A program made the position numbers and the translations under genes. Below are positions 52,637-59,613 of a stretch of DNA of 64,000 nt, piece after piece. Source of the DNA: JAFDVL01 sp043783625 (lineage in GTDB: Bacteria; Acidobacteriota; Blastocatellia; RBC074); contig JAYVZE010000207.1 of assembly GCA_043783625.1 (NCBI GenBank), forward strand, positions 1 through 64,000, in the 5' to 3' direction. Positions within the stretch are counted from its first letter, which is position 1; every line of letters starts with the position of its first letter. Below the pieces are notes generated by a model. The model searched no databases, was not told the origin of the DNA, and worked only from the letters and a program-made list of their open reading frames with translations.

Positions 52637-53335
52637 CTACTTCAGATGTGGACGCACATCCTGAAACCATTGAAAAAGCTTATCAGGATGAACTCCCAGC
52701 CAATATCCCAACCGCAAAGCATACATCAAAAACGTCGTCCGCCACGGACCGAAATTCAGGTAACGTCGGGCAGCAATTATTACTTTTTCATCAATAATTT
52801 TGAACTTGCCGCGCTGTTTGATTTCGGTGACGAGGCGGACATCTTCAAATAATAGCCATTCCTGAAATCCTCCGATGTCTGCAAAAATTTCACGCCGAAT
52901 AAAGATCGCCTGATCTCCGGTCGCAGTTTTGGTAAATCTTGTTCGGGCATTAATTCCATTGGCGATAATTTTCAATGAGCGCGAAATGTCAGTATCAAAA
53001 TGAATCAGAAAAGCGCCACCGGAAACCGCCGGATTTTTTAGCGTTTTTTCGATCAGTTCAGCAAAATTAATTGGCAGAAGGCAATCAGCGTGGACGAATA
53101 GGAAGACCTCGCCATTAGCAATTTTCGCTCCGGCATTTTGTTGTTGGCCGCGTCCGCGTTCGGAATTGATGACCGTGATGTCAGGTTGCAATGAAAGCCA
53201 TTCGCGGGTTCCATCGAGACTTCCTGCGTCTACGACAATGATTTCCAGTTCAGATGAGGCGTGGCGTAACTGCTCAATCGTGAGTGGTAATTGCTCGCGT
53301 TCATTGAGTGTCGGGATGATGACGGATAGGTTCAT
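52637..53335 (-). CDS. Family 2 glycosyltransferase (TIGR04283 type)
   Basis: A 232-residue GT-A-fold enzyme: LSVIIPTLNEREQLPLTIEQL, IIVVDAGSLDGTREWL, RGRGQQQNAGAKIANGEVFLF, the metal-binding LFVHADCLLP, GDQAIFIRREIFADIGGF and LFEDVRLVTEIKQRG. The combination matches the TIGR04283 subgroup, which in some genomes accompanies arsenosugar or related small-molecule synthesis genes. No lipid anchor or membrane segment except a hydrophobic C-terminal patch. Divergent from the DUF547 gene. Confidence 0.88.
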   Translation of the reverse strand: MNLSVIIPTLNEREQLPLTIEQLRHASSELEIIVVDAGSLDGTREWLSLQPDITVINSERGRGQQQNAGAKIANGEVFLFVHADCLLPINFAELIEKTLKNPAVSGGAFLIHFDTDISRSLKIIANGINARTRFTKTATGDQAIFIRREIFADIGGFQEWLLFEDVRLVTEIKQRGKFKIIDEKVIIAARRYLNFGPWRTTFLMYALRLGYWLGVHPDKLFQWFQDVRPHLK

Positions 53336-53411
53336 TGGTAAGAATAATTTGCTGACGTCTTGGAATAATCAAGTGGCGCGATTACATTTACAGGATAAGG
53401 AGAAATATGAA

Positions 53412-54278
53412 ATGCATTATTGGTCTAAATTATTTTGTTTGATAGCTGTCACTTTTATTTTATTTTCGGGGTGCAGGAAAGATGACAATGCGATGATGAT
53501 GAATTCTGCCGCACCTGAAAAAAGCGGATTTAACCATCAGCCTTTGAATGATTTGTTAGCAGTGCACGTCAACGATGATGGCTGGGTAGATTATGCCGGA
53601 CTGAAAAATGATCGTACAAAATTAGACGCATATCTGACTTCGCTGGGTTCGGCAAATGTGAATGCCATGCCAAACGCTTTTGAGAAGCTGGCATTTTGGA
53701 TCAATGGATACAATGCTTTTGTCTTAGCCGGAGTCCTGGACGATGTCATTGGAAAAGTAAAAAGTGTGCACGACATTGATAAGAATTTCTTTAAAGAGAA
53801 GAAGCACAAAATCGCGGGTGAAGAATTGACGCTGGATGAAATCGAAAAGCGCGGTCGGGATTTGAATGATCCGCGCATTCATTTTGCCGTGAATTGCGCT
53901 TCGGCAAGTTGTCCGAAATTGAAGCGAGCCGCTTTCACTGGAGCAACGCTTGATAAAACTTTAAGCAAGTTAGCGCAGGATTTTCTGGCGGATCAAACGC
54001 GTGGAATGCAGTACGACATTGCAAAAAATGAAATTTCACTCTCGCCACTTTTTAAGTGGTACGCTGGAGATTTTACGAAATCTGATGCAACTATCGCCCG
54101 TGCTAAAGCTGAACTGTCTGGCGCGGAAGTGTTTGAAGTCGCCAAGCAATATCTGCCCTTCGATGTCACTCAGGATTTAAATGACAGGAAGCCAAAACTG
54201 AAATGGATGGAATACGATTGGACCTTAAATTCGATGGACAATTTTAAGGCTCCCGGTGAGACCAAACATAATCATTAA
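53412..54278 (+). CDS. DUF547 lipoprotein
   Basis: A 288-residue protein with a lipoprotein signal (FILFSGC, Cys 20) and a DUF547 domain: YAGLKNDRTKLDAYLTSL, KLAFWINGYNAFVLAGVLD, DPRIHFAVNCASASCPKL and a C-terminal IARAKAELSGAEVFEVAKQYLPFD. The conserved Cys in NCASASCP suggests a papain-like or transglutaminase-like catalytic centre, not proven. Start at 53412 with AAGGAG ten bases upstream. Followed by two genes of the same strand; DUF547 often accompanies TVP38-type membrane proteins. Confidence 0.88.
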   Translation: MHYWSKLFCLIAVTFILFSGCRKDDNAMMMNSAAPEKSGFNHQPLNDLLAVHVNDDGWVDYAGLKNDRTKLDAYLTSLGSANVNAMPNAFEKLAFWINGYNAFVLAGVLDDVIGKVKSVHDIDKNFFKEKKHKIAGEELTLDEIEKRGRDLNDPRIHFAVNCASASCPKLKRAAFTGATLDKTLSKLAQDFLADQTRGMQYDIAKNEISLSPLFKWYAGDFTKSDATIARAKAELSGAEVFEVAKQYLPFDVTQDLNDRKPKLKWMEYDWTLNSMDNFKAPGETKHNH

Positions 54279-54284
54279 AGAAAA

Positions 54285-54347
54285 AAGGTTATGGGGACAG
54301 GCTTTCGTTTGCTGATTTCGCAGGCGAAAGCCTGTATCCATAACCTT
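54285..54347. repeat. 23-bp inverted repeat after the DUF547 gene
   Basis: Arms 54285-54307 and 54325-54347 pair with two mismatches (AAGGTTATGG..ACAGGCTTTC), loop 17 nt. Lies between the DUF547 gene and the next gene of the same strand. Confidence 0.88.
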
Positions 54348-54360
54348 CTCAGGTCAATCA

Positions 54361-54726
54361 ATGAAATTACTAATGGTTTACAACGCTGAAGCCGGATTCC
54401 TGAATGGTGTGATGGATTCGATGCACAAATTATTTTCGCCTGCGACGTATCAATGCAGCCTTTGCGCTATCACTCACGATACGTTTGGGATGCGACAGGA
54501 ATGGAAAGAATTTATCGAACGGCTCAATGTCCCGATTGAATTTTTTCATCGCCCGGATTTTCGTAAGGCGTACCCTGACATTGAAGTCGAACTGCCTGTG
54601 ATTCTTGCCGAAGAGAATGGTGAAATCCGAACTATTCTCAGCTCTCAAGAAATGAAAGCTGCGGGCGATGTGCCGGGATTAATTCACGCACTTTCAAGCA
54701 AGCTTGAGGCGGCTAAAAATGAATAA
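54361..54726 (+). CDS. Conserved protein of unknown function, TVP38-linked
   Basis: A 121-residue protein: LLMVYNAEAGFLNGVMDSMHKL, YQCSLCAITHDTFGMRQEWK and FHRPDFRKAYP. The CxxC plus His could bind metal. It belongs to a conserved family often found beside TVP38/TMEM64 genes and sometimes mislabelled GTPase; no P-loop is visible. Overlaps the next gene by 8 bp, indicating coupled translation. Confidence 0.65.
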   Translation: MKLLMVYNAEAGFLNGVMDSMHKLFSPATYQCSLCAITHDTFGMRQEWKEFIERLNVPIEFFHRPDFRKAYPDIEVELPVILAEENGEIRTILSSQEMKAAGDVPGLIHALSSKLEAAKNE

Positions 54727-55393
54727 CCGCAAAGTAGTTTTGGTCGTGCTGGCGTTGATTGCGGTAGGCGTTGCTTTCATGTTTTTGCCGGTTAAGGCCT
54801 GGGGGCTTGAGCTGCAAAACTGGATCAAAGAATTTGGAATTGTGGCTCCCGTAGTCTTCGTGCTGGTTTACATCGTCGCCACAATTTTTATGATTCCGGG
54901 CAGTGCCTTAACTTTAATCGCGGGAGCAATTTTTGGCTTGTGGTTTGGCATCGCTTACGTTGTTATCGGATCAAATCTGGGAGCGTTAGTCGCGTATTTA
55001 TTGGCGAAAACCAGGCTCCGCGAAAAATTTATGAAGATGACAGAAGGGAATTCAAAGTTTGCCGCGCTTGATAAAGCGATTGGTGAGAATGGTTTTAAGA
55101 TGGTGCTGTTGACGCGGTTGAGTCCGGCGTTTCCGTTCACGTTATTGAATTATTTTCTGGGCTTAACTTCGGTAAAAACCGGCGCGTATATGGCGGCAAA
55201 TTTGTTAGGAATGTTACCTGCTACCTTTTTATTTGTATACATTGGTTCGCTGGCAAATACGGCAGTGAGCGCAGCGAATACGTGGCAATTGGCGATGCGA
55301 ATTATTGGGTTATTGGCGACAATAGGCGTTGTGATTTATGTGACGTGGCTGGCAAAAAAAGTGATGAGGGGGGAAGTGATGAGTGATGAGTGA
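54719..55393 (+). CDS. TVP38/TMEM64 (DedA-like) membrane protein
   Basis: A 224-residue membrane protein with about five or six hydrophobic segments and the family motif FMIPGSALTLIAGAIFGLWFG followed by GSNLGALVAYLLAKTRLREK and LTRLSPAFPFTLLNYFLGL. These proteins share the DedA/VTT fold and probably move lipids or keep membrane potential. Starts at 54719 inside the preceding gene. The C-terminal EVMSDE and stop are encoded by a palindromic repeat. Confidence 0.9.
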   Translation: MNNRKVVLVVLALIAVGVAFMFLPVKAWGLELQNWIKEFGIVAPVVFVLVYIVATIFMIPGSALTLIAGAIFGLWFGIAYVVIGSNLGALVAYLLAKTRLREKFMKMTEGNSKFAALDKAIGENGFKMVLLTRLSPAFPFTLLNYFLGLTSVKTGAYMAANLLGMLPATFLFVYIGSLANTAVSAANTWQLAMRIIGLLATIGVVIYVTWLAKKVMRGEVMSDE

Positions 55394-55440
55394 TGAGTTA
55401 AAAAAACACTCGATTCTCATCACTTTCTACTCATCACTTT
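55368..55440. repeat. Inverted repeat at TVP38 gene 3' end
   Basis: AAAGTGATGAG units on the left (55368-55394) pair with CTCATCACTTTCTACTCATCACTTT (55416-55440) over about 25 bp. The left arm is inside the TVP38 gene and provides its stop codon (TGA). It separates it from the convergent msrB. Confidence 0.85.
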
Positions 55441-55446
55441 TATCTT

Positions 55447-55929
55447 TCAACTTTTCTTGACAAACTTCAACGATAAAGAATTGATGCAGTAGCGCAATCC
55501 GGTTGGCTTCGGCCCGTCATCAAAGACGTGTCCGAGATGGGCATCGCAGCGGGCGCATTCAACTTCAGTGCGAACCATGCCAAGCGTCCGGTCTACGATT
55601 TCAGTCACATCTTTTTTGCTGATGGGCAGGTAATAGCTGGGCCATCCCGTGCCGGAATCAAATTTTGTGTCAGAGCTGAACAACGGCAAATCGCAGCACG
55701 AGCAAGTGTAGACACCTTTTTCGTGATGATCCCAGAAAGCTCCGCTGAAGGCGCGTTCCGTACCCTTTTTACGGGTGACATAAAATTGATCTTTGGTTAA
55801 TAGCTTCTTCCATTCTTCTTCCGTCTTAATCACTTTGTCGGCCCTCGTTGGTTTTTTAGTATCAGCTTTGGTGGCGACAAAAATCCCAGCCAGTGCTGCC
55901 AGTCCAGAAAGAATAAATCGTCTTCTCAT
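55447..55929 (-). CDS. msrB: Exported methionine-R-sulfoxide reductase
   Basis: A 160-residue MsrB that repairs methionine-R-sulfoxide in proteins. Zinc-binding CxxC pairs are CSCC and CARC; FDSGTGWPSYYLP and the catalytic Cys in GLRYCIN are intact. The N-terminus RRRFILSGLAALAG resembles a Tat signal, so the enzyme probably works outside the cytoplasm. It is the last gene of a group sigma-anti-sigma-small protein-DUF1223-msrB, consistent with control by an oxidative-stress sigma factor. Confidence 0.94.
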   Translation of the reverse strand: MRRRFILSGLAALAGIFVATKADTKKPTRADKVIKTEEEWKKLLTKDQFYVTRKKGTERAFSGAFWDHHEKGVYTCSCCDLPLFSSDTKFDSGTGWPSYYLPISKKDVTEIVDRTLGMVRTEVECARCDAHLGHVFDDGPKPTGLRYCINSLSLKFVKKS

Positions 55930-55937
55930 AATTTTAT

Positions 55938-56717
55938 TCAGGTTAGTGGCGCAGCCATCACAGTCGCGCCGTAAATACGATGAGTTTTGGAATCCTGCAA
56001 AAATGCTACGATTTGCAGATTTTCACGTTTCCAGCTTTTGTCAAAAGTTAGATTTGCTTCAGCTTTTGCTGGTGTGCCAATCACCTTCAGTGAGCGCACG
56101 ACGGTGCGATGTTTCAGTACCCGTCCGGCATTTTCTCCACGCACAACATTCGAACTGAGATTATTTTCCGTCAAAGCCAGAACGACTTGCAAGCGGGCAG
56201 TATCAACTCCGGTTGGAATCGCGGTTGTCGTCACTGCGATTTTTGAATTTTCTCCAGCCGTAAAGCTGAGTTTTGCTTTTGGTTCGTGCAGCGCACGGGT
56301 AATCGCCGCAACTGCTTTGCTGGTATCACTGCCGTTTAATTCGGCTTGACCATTGACGACGATTTGCGGCGTGTAGGTGTTGGAGCCTAAGCTTTGTGAA
56401 TATGCCTGCTGCCGCTCGCTGAAAATTGCATTTGAGAAGGGATCAGACCAGCCTAGATAATTCCAGTAATCTACATGTTCGCCCAGCGTAATAATTTGGG
56501 CGTTGGCGACAGGTTGCGATTTTTCCAGTTCAGATAAAACCGCATCAGCGGGAGGGCAACTGGAACATCCTTCGGAAGTAAATAATTCGACGATGACGGG
56601 GATTCGTTCTCCCGTTGATGCGGTTCGCGCTTCAGCGGGCAGATTGCTCCAGACCACAGCAATCGAAAGTAAAATTAATCCGGCGATAGTCAATAATAAA
56701 ACGTTCCAGGGTTTCAT
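55938..56717 (-). CDS. DUF1223 exported thioredoxin-like protein
   Basis: A 259-residue protein with an N-terminal membrane or signal helix (VLLLTIAGLILLSIAVVW) and a DUF1223 domain: IVELFTSEGCSSCPPADAVLSEL with a CxxC redox motif, LGEHVDYWNYLGWSDPFSN, YTPQIVVNGQAELNG and a C-terminal beta part. Probably acts on thiols outside the cytoplasm. Start at 56717 chosen from the basic leader. Sits 8 bp upstream of msrB, suggesting that the two work together (inference). Confidence 0.9.
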   Translation of the reverse strand: MKPWNVLLLTIAGLILLSIAVVWSNLPAEARTASTGERIPVIVELFTSEGCSSCPPADAVLSELEKSQPVANAQIITLGEHVDYWNYLGWSDPFSNAIFSERQQAYSQSLGSNTYTPQIVVNGQAELNGSDTSKAVAAITRALHEPKAKLSFTAGENSKIAVTTTAIPTGVDTARLQVVLALTENNLSSNVVRGENAGRVLKHRTVVRSLKVIGTPAKAEANLTFDKSWKRENLQIVAFLQDSKTHRIYGATVMAAPLT

Positions 56718-56719
56718 GC

Positions 56720-56905
56720 TTAGCACTCCGTGCAAGGTTTTTGTGACGTGGAAAACAGTAAATCAAAAGCTTCGCGGGCATTGTGCTTCGTGCTTTGATG
56801 CCGCGTATTGATCCAGTCTTTGACTACCAGAACGGTTGAAATCTTTTTGACGACAGGTTTAGCTTTCTGAATTTGATCGCGCTTCACTAATTTTATTTGG
56901 TTCAT
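56720..56905 (-). CDS. Small conserved-looking protein in the sigma-factor operon
   Basis: A 61-residue basic protein (KLVKRDQIQKAKPVVKKIST, then NAREAFDLLFSTSQKPC) ending in a Cys pair (CTEC). AAGGGGA stands before the ATG, and the stop lies 2 bp before the DUF1223 start, so it is a convincing operon member. Function unknown; the C-terminal cysteines could be redox-active. Confidence 0.6.
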   Translation of the reverse strand: MNQIKLVKRDQIQKAKPVVKKISTVLVVKDWINTRHQSTKHNAREAFDLLFSTSQKPCTEC

Positions 56906-56923
56906 ACATTCCCCTTAAAAATC

Positions 56924-57796
56924 TTACTTATTGATTTGACGCAAATGCTGGCTGATTGGTTGCGCTAATTTTTCTGCCAGTTGTTTATTACTTGTTTCGT
57001 CAAGAGAAGATACGATCAAAAGTATGTGTTTGGATGTCTGAATCGCACTGATATTGTATTTATCTTTGATCCTTAATGCGGTTTGGATGCCATCCTTCAA
57101 TCCATCGTCATTCGGGACTACACCATTTTTCAGTGCCGCCGAATTCCGTTCGGTAATCAAAAGCGAAACCATGTCGCTGCCGCGTGTATACACCAGATGC
57201 GCGAAGAGCCTCCCCTCCTGTGCGCAGACGTGCGCGTGATGTAGCGTTAAGCCGAGAACTTGATGTTGCGAAAGTTCCGGCAAATTTTTGAACTCAGGAT
57301 CAATCTTGTCGGTGCCGGACATTTCGGTGACAGGGCTTTGATACTGCAACCATTTGGCTGAACAATAATCGTGATCGCCAGCAGATTGTTCTAAAAGTTG
57401 CTGACTTAATTCTGCTGCCTGCACTTTTGTGGTCGGGGAAAAATAAAATGCTCCAAGCGCAACGGTCAGCAAAAGTGCGGACGCAAAAGCTAATTTCGGC
57501 ATGGCAAAACTGCTCAATAAACGTGTCCAAAGGTTGGCTTTCACGGCAATTGACGGAGCGAGTTGCGGATTAGCTGCTGCGCGTAAGGTTGCCTGCAGCC
57601 GATTTTTGAAATCAGGCGAAGCCGTCGTTGCTTTCACACTGTCGCGCAACATCGAACGCATCTTGCGCCGCGCCGCCATTTCATTCCGGCAATTCGGACA
57701 CATTTCTGAATGACGAATAATCTGGTGATTTGATTCCACCGCCAGTTCATCACTGAGGTATGAATCTAATAATTCTTTAAAATTCCGACATTCCAT
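56924..57796 (-). CDS. Zinc-type anti-sigma factor (ZAS)
   Basis: A 290-residue protein with an N-terminal anti-sigma domain carrying the HxxxCxxC motif (RHSEMCPNC, about residues 28-36), a linker, one membrane helix (LAFASALLLTVALGAFYF, about 96-114) and an extracytoplasmic domain of about 170 residues. ZAS proteins hold their partner ECF sigma factor until redox or envelope stress alters the zinc site. The gene begins 6 bp after the sigma stop. Confidence 0.88.
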   Translation of the reverse strand: MECRNFKELLDSYLSDELAVESNHQIIRHSEMCPNCRNEMAARRKMRSMLRDSVKATTASPDFKNRLQATLRAAANPQLAPSIAVKANLWTRLLSSFAMPKLAFASALLLTVALGAFYFSPTTKVQAAELSQQLLEQSAGDHDYCSAKWLQYQSPVTEMSGTDKIDPEFKNLPELSQHQVLGLTLHHAHVCAQEGRLFAHLVYTRGSDMVSLLITERNSAALKNGVVPNDDGLKDGIQTALRIKDKYNISAIQTSKHILLIVSSLDETSNKQLAEKLAQPISQHLRQINK

Positions 57797-57802
57797 AACA
57801 AC

Positions 57803-58432
57803 TTACTCCGCCACTTGATAGCCAACATTTCGGGCATAATTCGCCAATTCCATCCGCAACAATTTTCGTCCGCGATGCAATCTTGACATCACCGTACCAC
57901 GCGGGATTTGCAATAATTCGGCAATTTCATTGTAAGAAAATTCTTCAATATCGGCGAGAACTACCGGAATTTGAAAATCTTTCGGGACTCGATTCAGCGC
58001 GGCTTGTACTTCTTCTTCGGTCACAAACTGTGGCGTCGGAGGATCGTAGGCAATGGTTTCCGCAATCATTTCGTCAATCGGTTGCACTTCAGGTTTGCCG
58101 CGCCGCAATTGACTGTAATGTAAATTAAACATGATTTTGTACATCCAGGCGCGTAAATTTGTCCCGGCTTCAAAACGATGAAATGATCGCCACGCCTGTA
58201 AATAGGCTTCCTGCACTAAATCTTCAGCACGTTCGTGATCGCGCACCAGACGCAGAGCCACGCGGAACAGTTGGTCCGTATAACCAAGTGCCAGCTCTTC
58301 AAAATCTGTTAACTCCGCCAAAGTGGTACGTTCCTTTCGGTGCTGATAATCAGCTTTTGCGACTACACTGAATAAATACCAAAGTGAGGAGTGAATATTC
58401 CCGAAGCCGAAAAATTTCTGTCGGTTGGACAT
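57803..58432 (-). CDS. ECF-family RNA polymerase sigma factor
   Basis: An up to 209-residue ECF sigma factor (RpoE/SigR-like): region 2 (DQLFRVALRLVRDHERAEDLVQEAYLQAW with the -10 recognition stretch) and region 4 (QAALNRVPKDFQIPVVLADI, EEFSYNEIAELLQIPRGTVMSRLHRGRKLL). The first 35 residues are poorly typical; a start at TTG near 58323 with AAGGA upstream would give a standard 173-residue protein. It is paired with the downstream anti-sigma gene and likely drives the operon that ends in msrB. Confidence 0.92.
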   Translation of the reverse strand: MSNRQKFFGFGNIHSSLWYLFSVVAKADYQHRKERTTLAELTDFEELALGYTDQLFRVALRLVRDHERAEDLVQEAYLQAWRSFHRFEAGTNLRAWMYKIMFNLHYSQLRRGKPEVQPIDEMIAETIAYDPPTPQFVTEEEVQAALNRVPKDFQIPVVLADIEEFSYNEIAELLQIPRGTVMSRLHRGRKLLRMELANYARNVGYQVAE

Positions 58433-58480
58433 CCGCCAAGCAGAATGAGTAGACTACACAACCAATCTTATCACAGGTAC

Positions 58481-58536
58481 GATAGGCGTCCCGCCTGTCG
58501 CCAGCGTTAAGAAGGCAAACAGGCGAGACGCCTATT
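58481..58536. repeat. Inverted repeat between sigma and dehydratase genes
   Basis: GATAGGCGTCCCGCCTGT (58481-58498) pairs with ACAGGCGAGACGCCTATT (58519-58536) with two mismatches. The left arm with its flank matches the single element at 13627-13652. It lies in the divergent spacer, close to both starts. Confidence 0.85.
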
Positions 58537-58544
58537 TTACATCT

Positions 58545-59519
58545 ATGAGTTTTTGGAATCATCGAAACGTTTTTGTCACCGGAGCTACCGGATTTGTCGG
58601 CGCATATGTTACGCGCATGCTGATTGAACAGGGCGCGCGCGTTGTCTGTTTGCAGCGTGATGCCATCAAAGCTAACACGCTGGATATTTTTGATTTGCGT
58701 CGTCAATGCACAGTCATTCAAGGTTCGCTGGAAGATTATACGCTGCTCGAACGCATCTTGAACGAATACGAAATCGAAGCCGTTTTTCATCTGGCAGCAC
58801 AAGCCATTGTCGGTGCGGCGAATCGTTCTCCGCTTTCGACCTTTGAGACGAATATTCGTGGTACATATTTTTTGATGGAAGCCTGCCGCGTGACGAAATC
58901 TGTTCAGCGCGTAGTCGTGGCGTCCAGCGATAAAGCTTATGGCACGCACGAAAATTTGCCGTACACGGAAGACAATGCGCTCAATGGTTTATTCCCTTAC
59001 GATGCCTCAAAAGTTTGTACGGATGTCATCTCGCGTTCCTACGCGCACGCTTATAATTTGCCTGTCGCTGTGACGCGCTTCGCCAATGTGTACGGCCCCG
59101 GCGATATGAATTTATCGCGTGTGATTCCCGGTACGATTCTTTCGATTTTGAAAAATGAAGCTCCGATTATTCGCAGTGACGGAACTCCTGTCCGCGAATT
59201 CGTGTACGTGGATGATGTGGCACGCGGCTATTTATTATTAGCCGAAAAAATCAGTGAAGCCAAAGGTGAAGCCTTCAATTTTGGAACAGGTGAACAGGTG
59301 CAGATGTTGGATTTAGTCCAGCGAATTATCAAGCTTTCCGGCAGCAATCTCGAACCGAAAGTCATGCTGCAAGCGAAAATTGCCGGAGAAATTGACGCGC
59401 AATATTTGTCGGCGGTGAAAGTGGAAGAACGTTTCGGCTGGAAAGCTGAAATCAGTTTGAATGAAGGTTTGCAGCGAGCGATTGACTGGTATCGGCAAAA
59501 TTTCTCAATCCTGAAATAG
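58545..59519 (+). CDS. NAD-dependent sugar-nucleotide 4,6-dehydratase-like protein
   Basis: A 324-residue extended short-chain dehydrogenase: Rossmann NVFVTGATGFVGAYVTRML, HLAAQAIVGAANRSPLSTFE, catalytic region ASSDKAYGTHENLPY and YDASK (YxxxK), then TRFANVYGPGDMNLSRVIPG and REFVYVDDVARGYLLL. The SSDKAYG and PYDASKVCTDVI motifs are closest to CDP-glucose 4,6-dehydratase (RfbG) and relatives. It would make a 4-keto-6-deoxy sugar for surface polysaccharide. The substrate nucleotide is inferred only. Its stop codon lies at the edge of the following palindrome. Confidence 0.85.
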   Translation: MSFWNHRNVFVTGATGFVGAYVTRMLIEQGARVVCLQRDAIKANTLDIFDLRRQCTVIQGSLEDYTLLERILNEYEIEAVFHLAAQAIVGAANRSPLSTFETNIRGTYFLMEACRVTKSVQRVVVASSDKAYGTHENLPYTEDNALNGLFPYDASKVCTDVISRSYAHAYNLPVAVTRFANVYGPGDMNLSRVIPGTILSILKNEAPIIRSDGTPVREFVYVDDVARGYLLLAEKISEAKGEAFNFGTGEQVQMLDLVQRIIKLSGSNLEPKVMLQAKIAGEIDAQYLSAVKVEERFGWKAEISLNEGLQRAIDWYRQNFSILK

Positions 59520-59605
59520 ACCACGGATTTTGCGGGTTAGGCGGATTTTCGCTGATCTGAAAAACCTGCGAAAACCCTCTAAATCCGCGTTATCCGTGGT
59601 CTATT
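59515..59605. repeat. Inverted repeat between convergent dehydratase and katG genes
   Basis: AATAGACCACGGAT (59515-59528) pairs perfectly with 59592-59605; inner GGATTTT and AAATCCGC-type parts extend the stem. The left end contains the dehydratase stop TAG. Position between two gene ends suits a two-way terminator. Confidence 0.85.
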
Positions 59606-59613
59606 CTTTTGGC

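Noticed and set aside
58350..58949. Minus-strand frame of 199 codons
   Set aside because: It is a shadow of the sigma and dehydratase genes, both of which are clearly coding on other frames.
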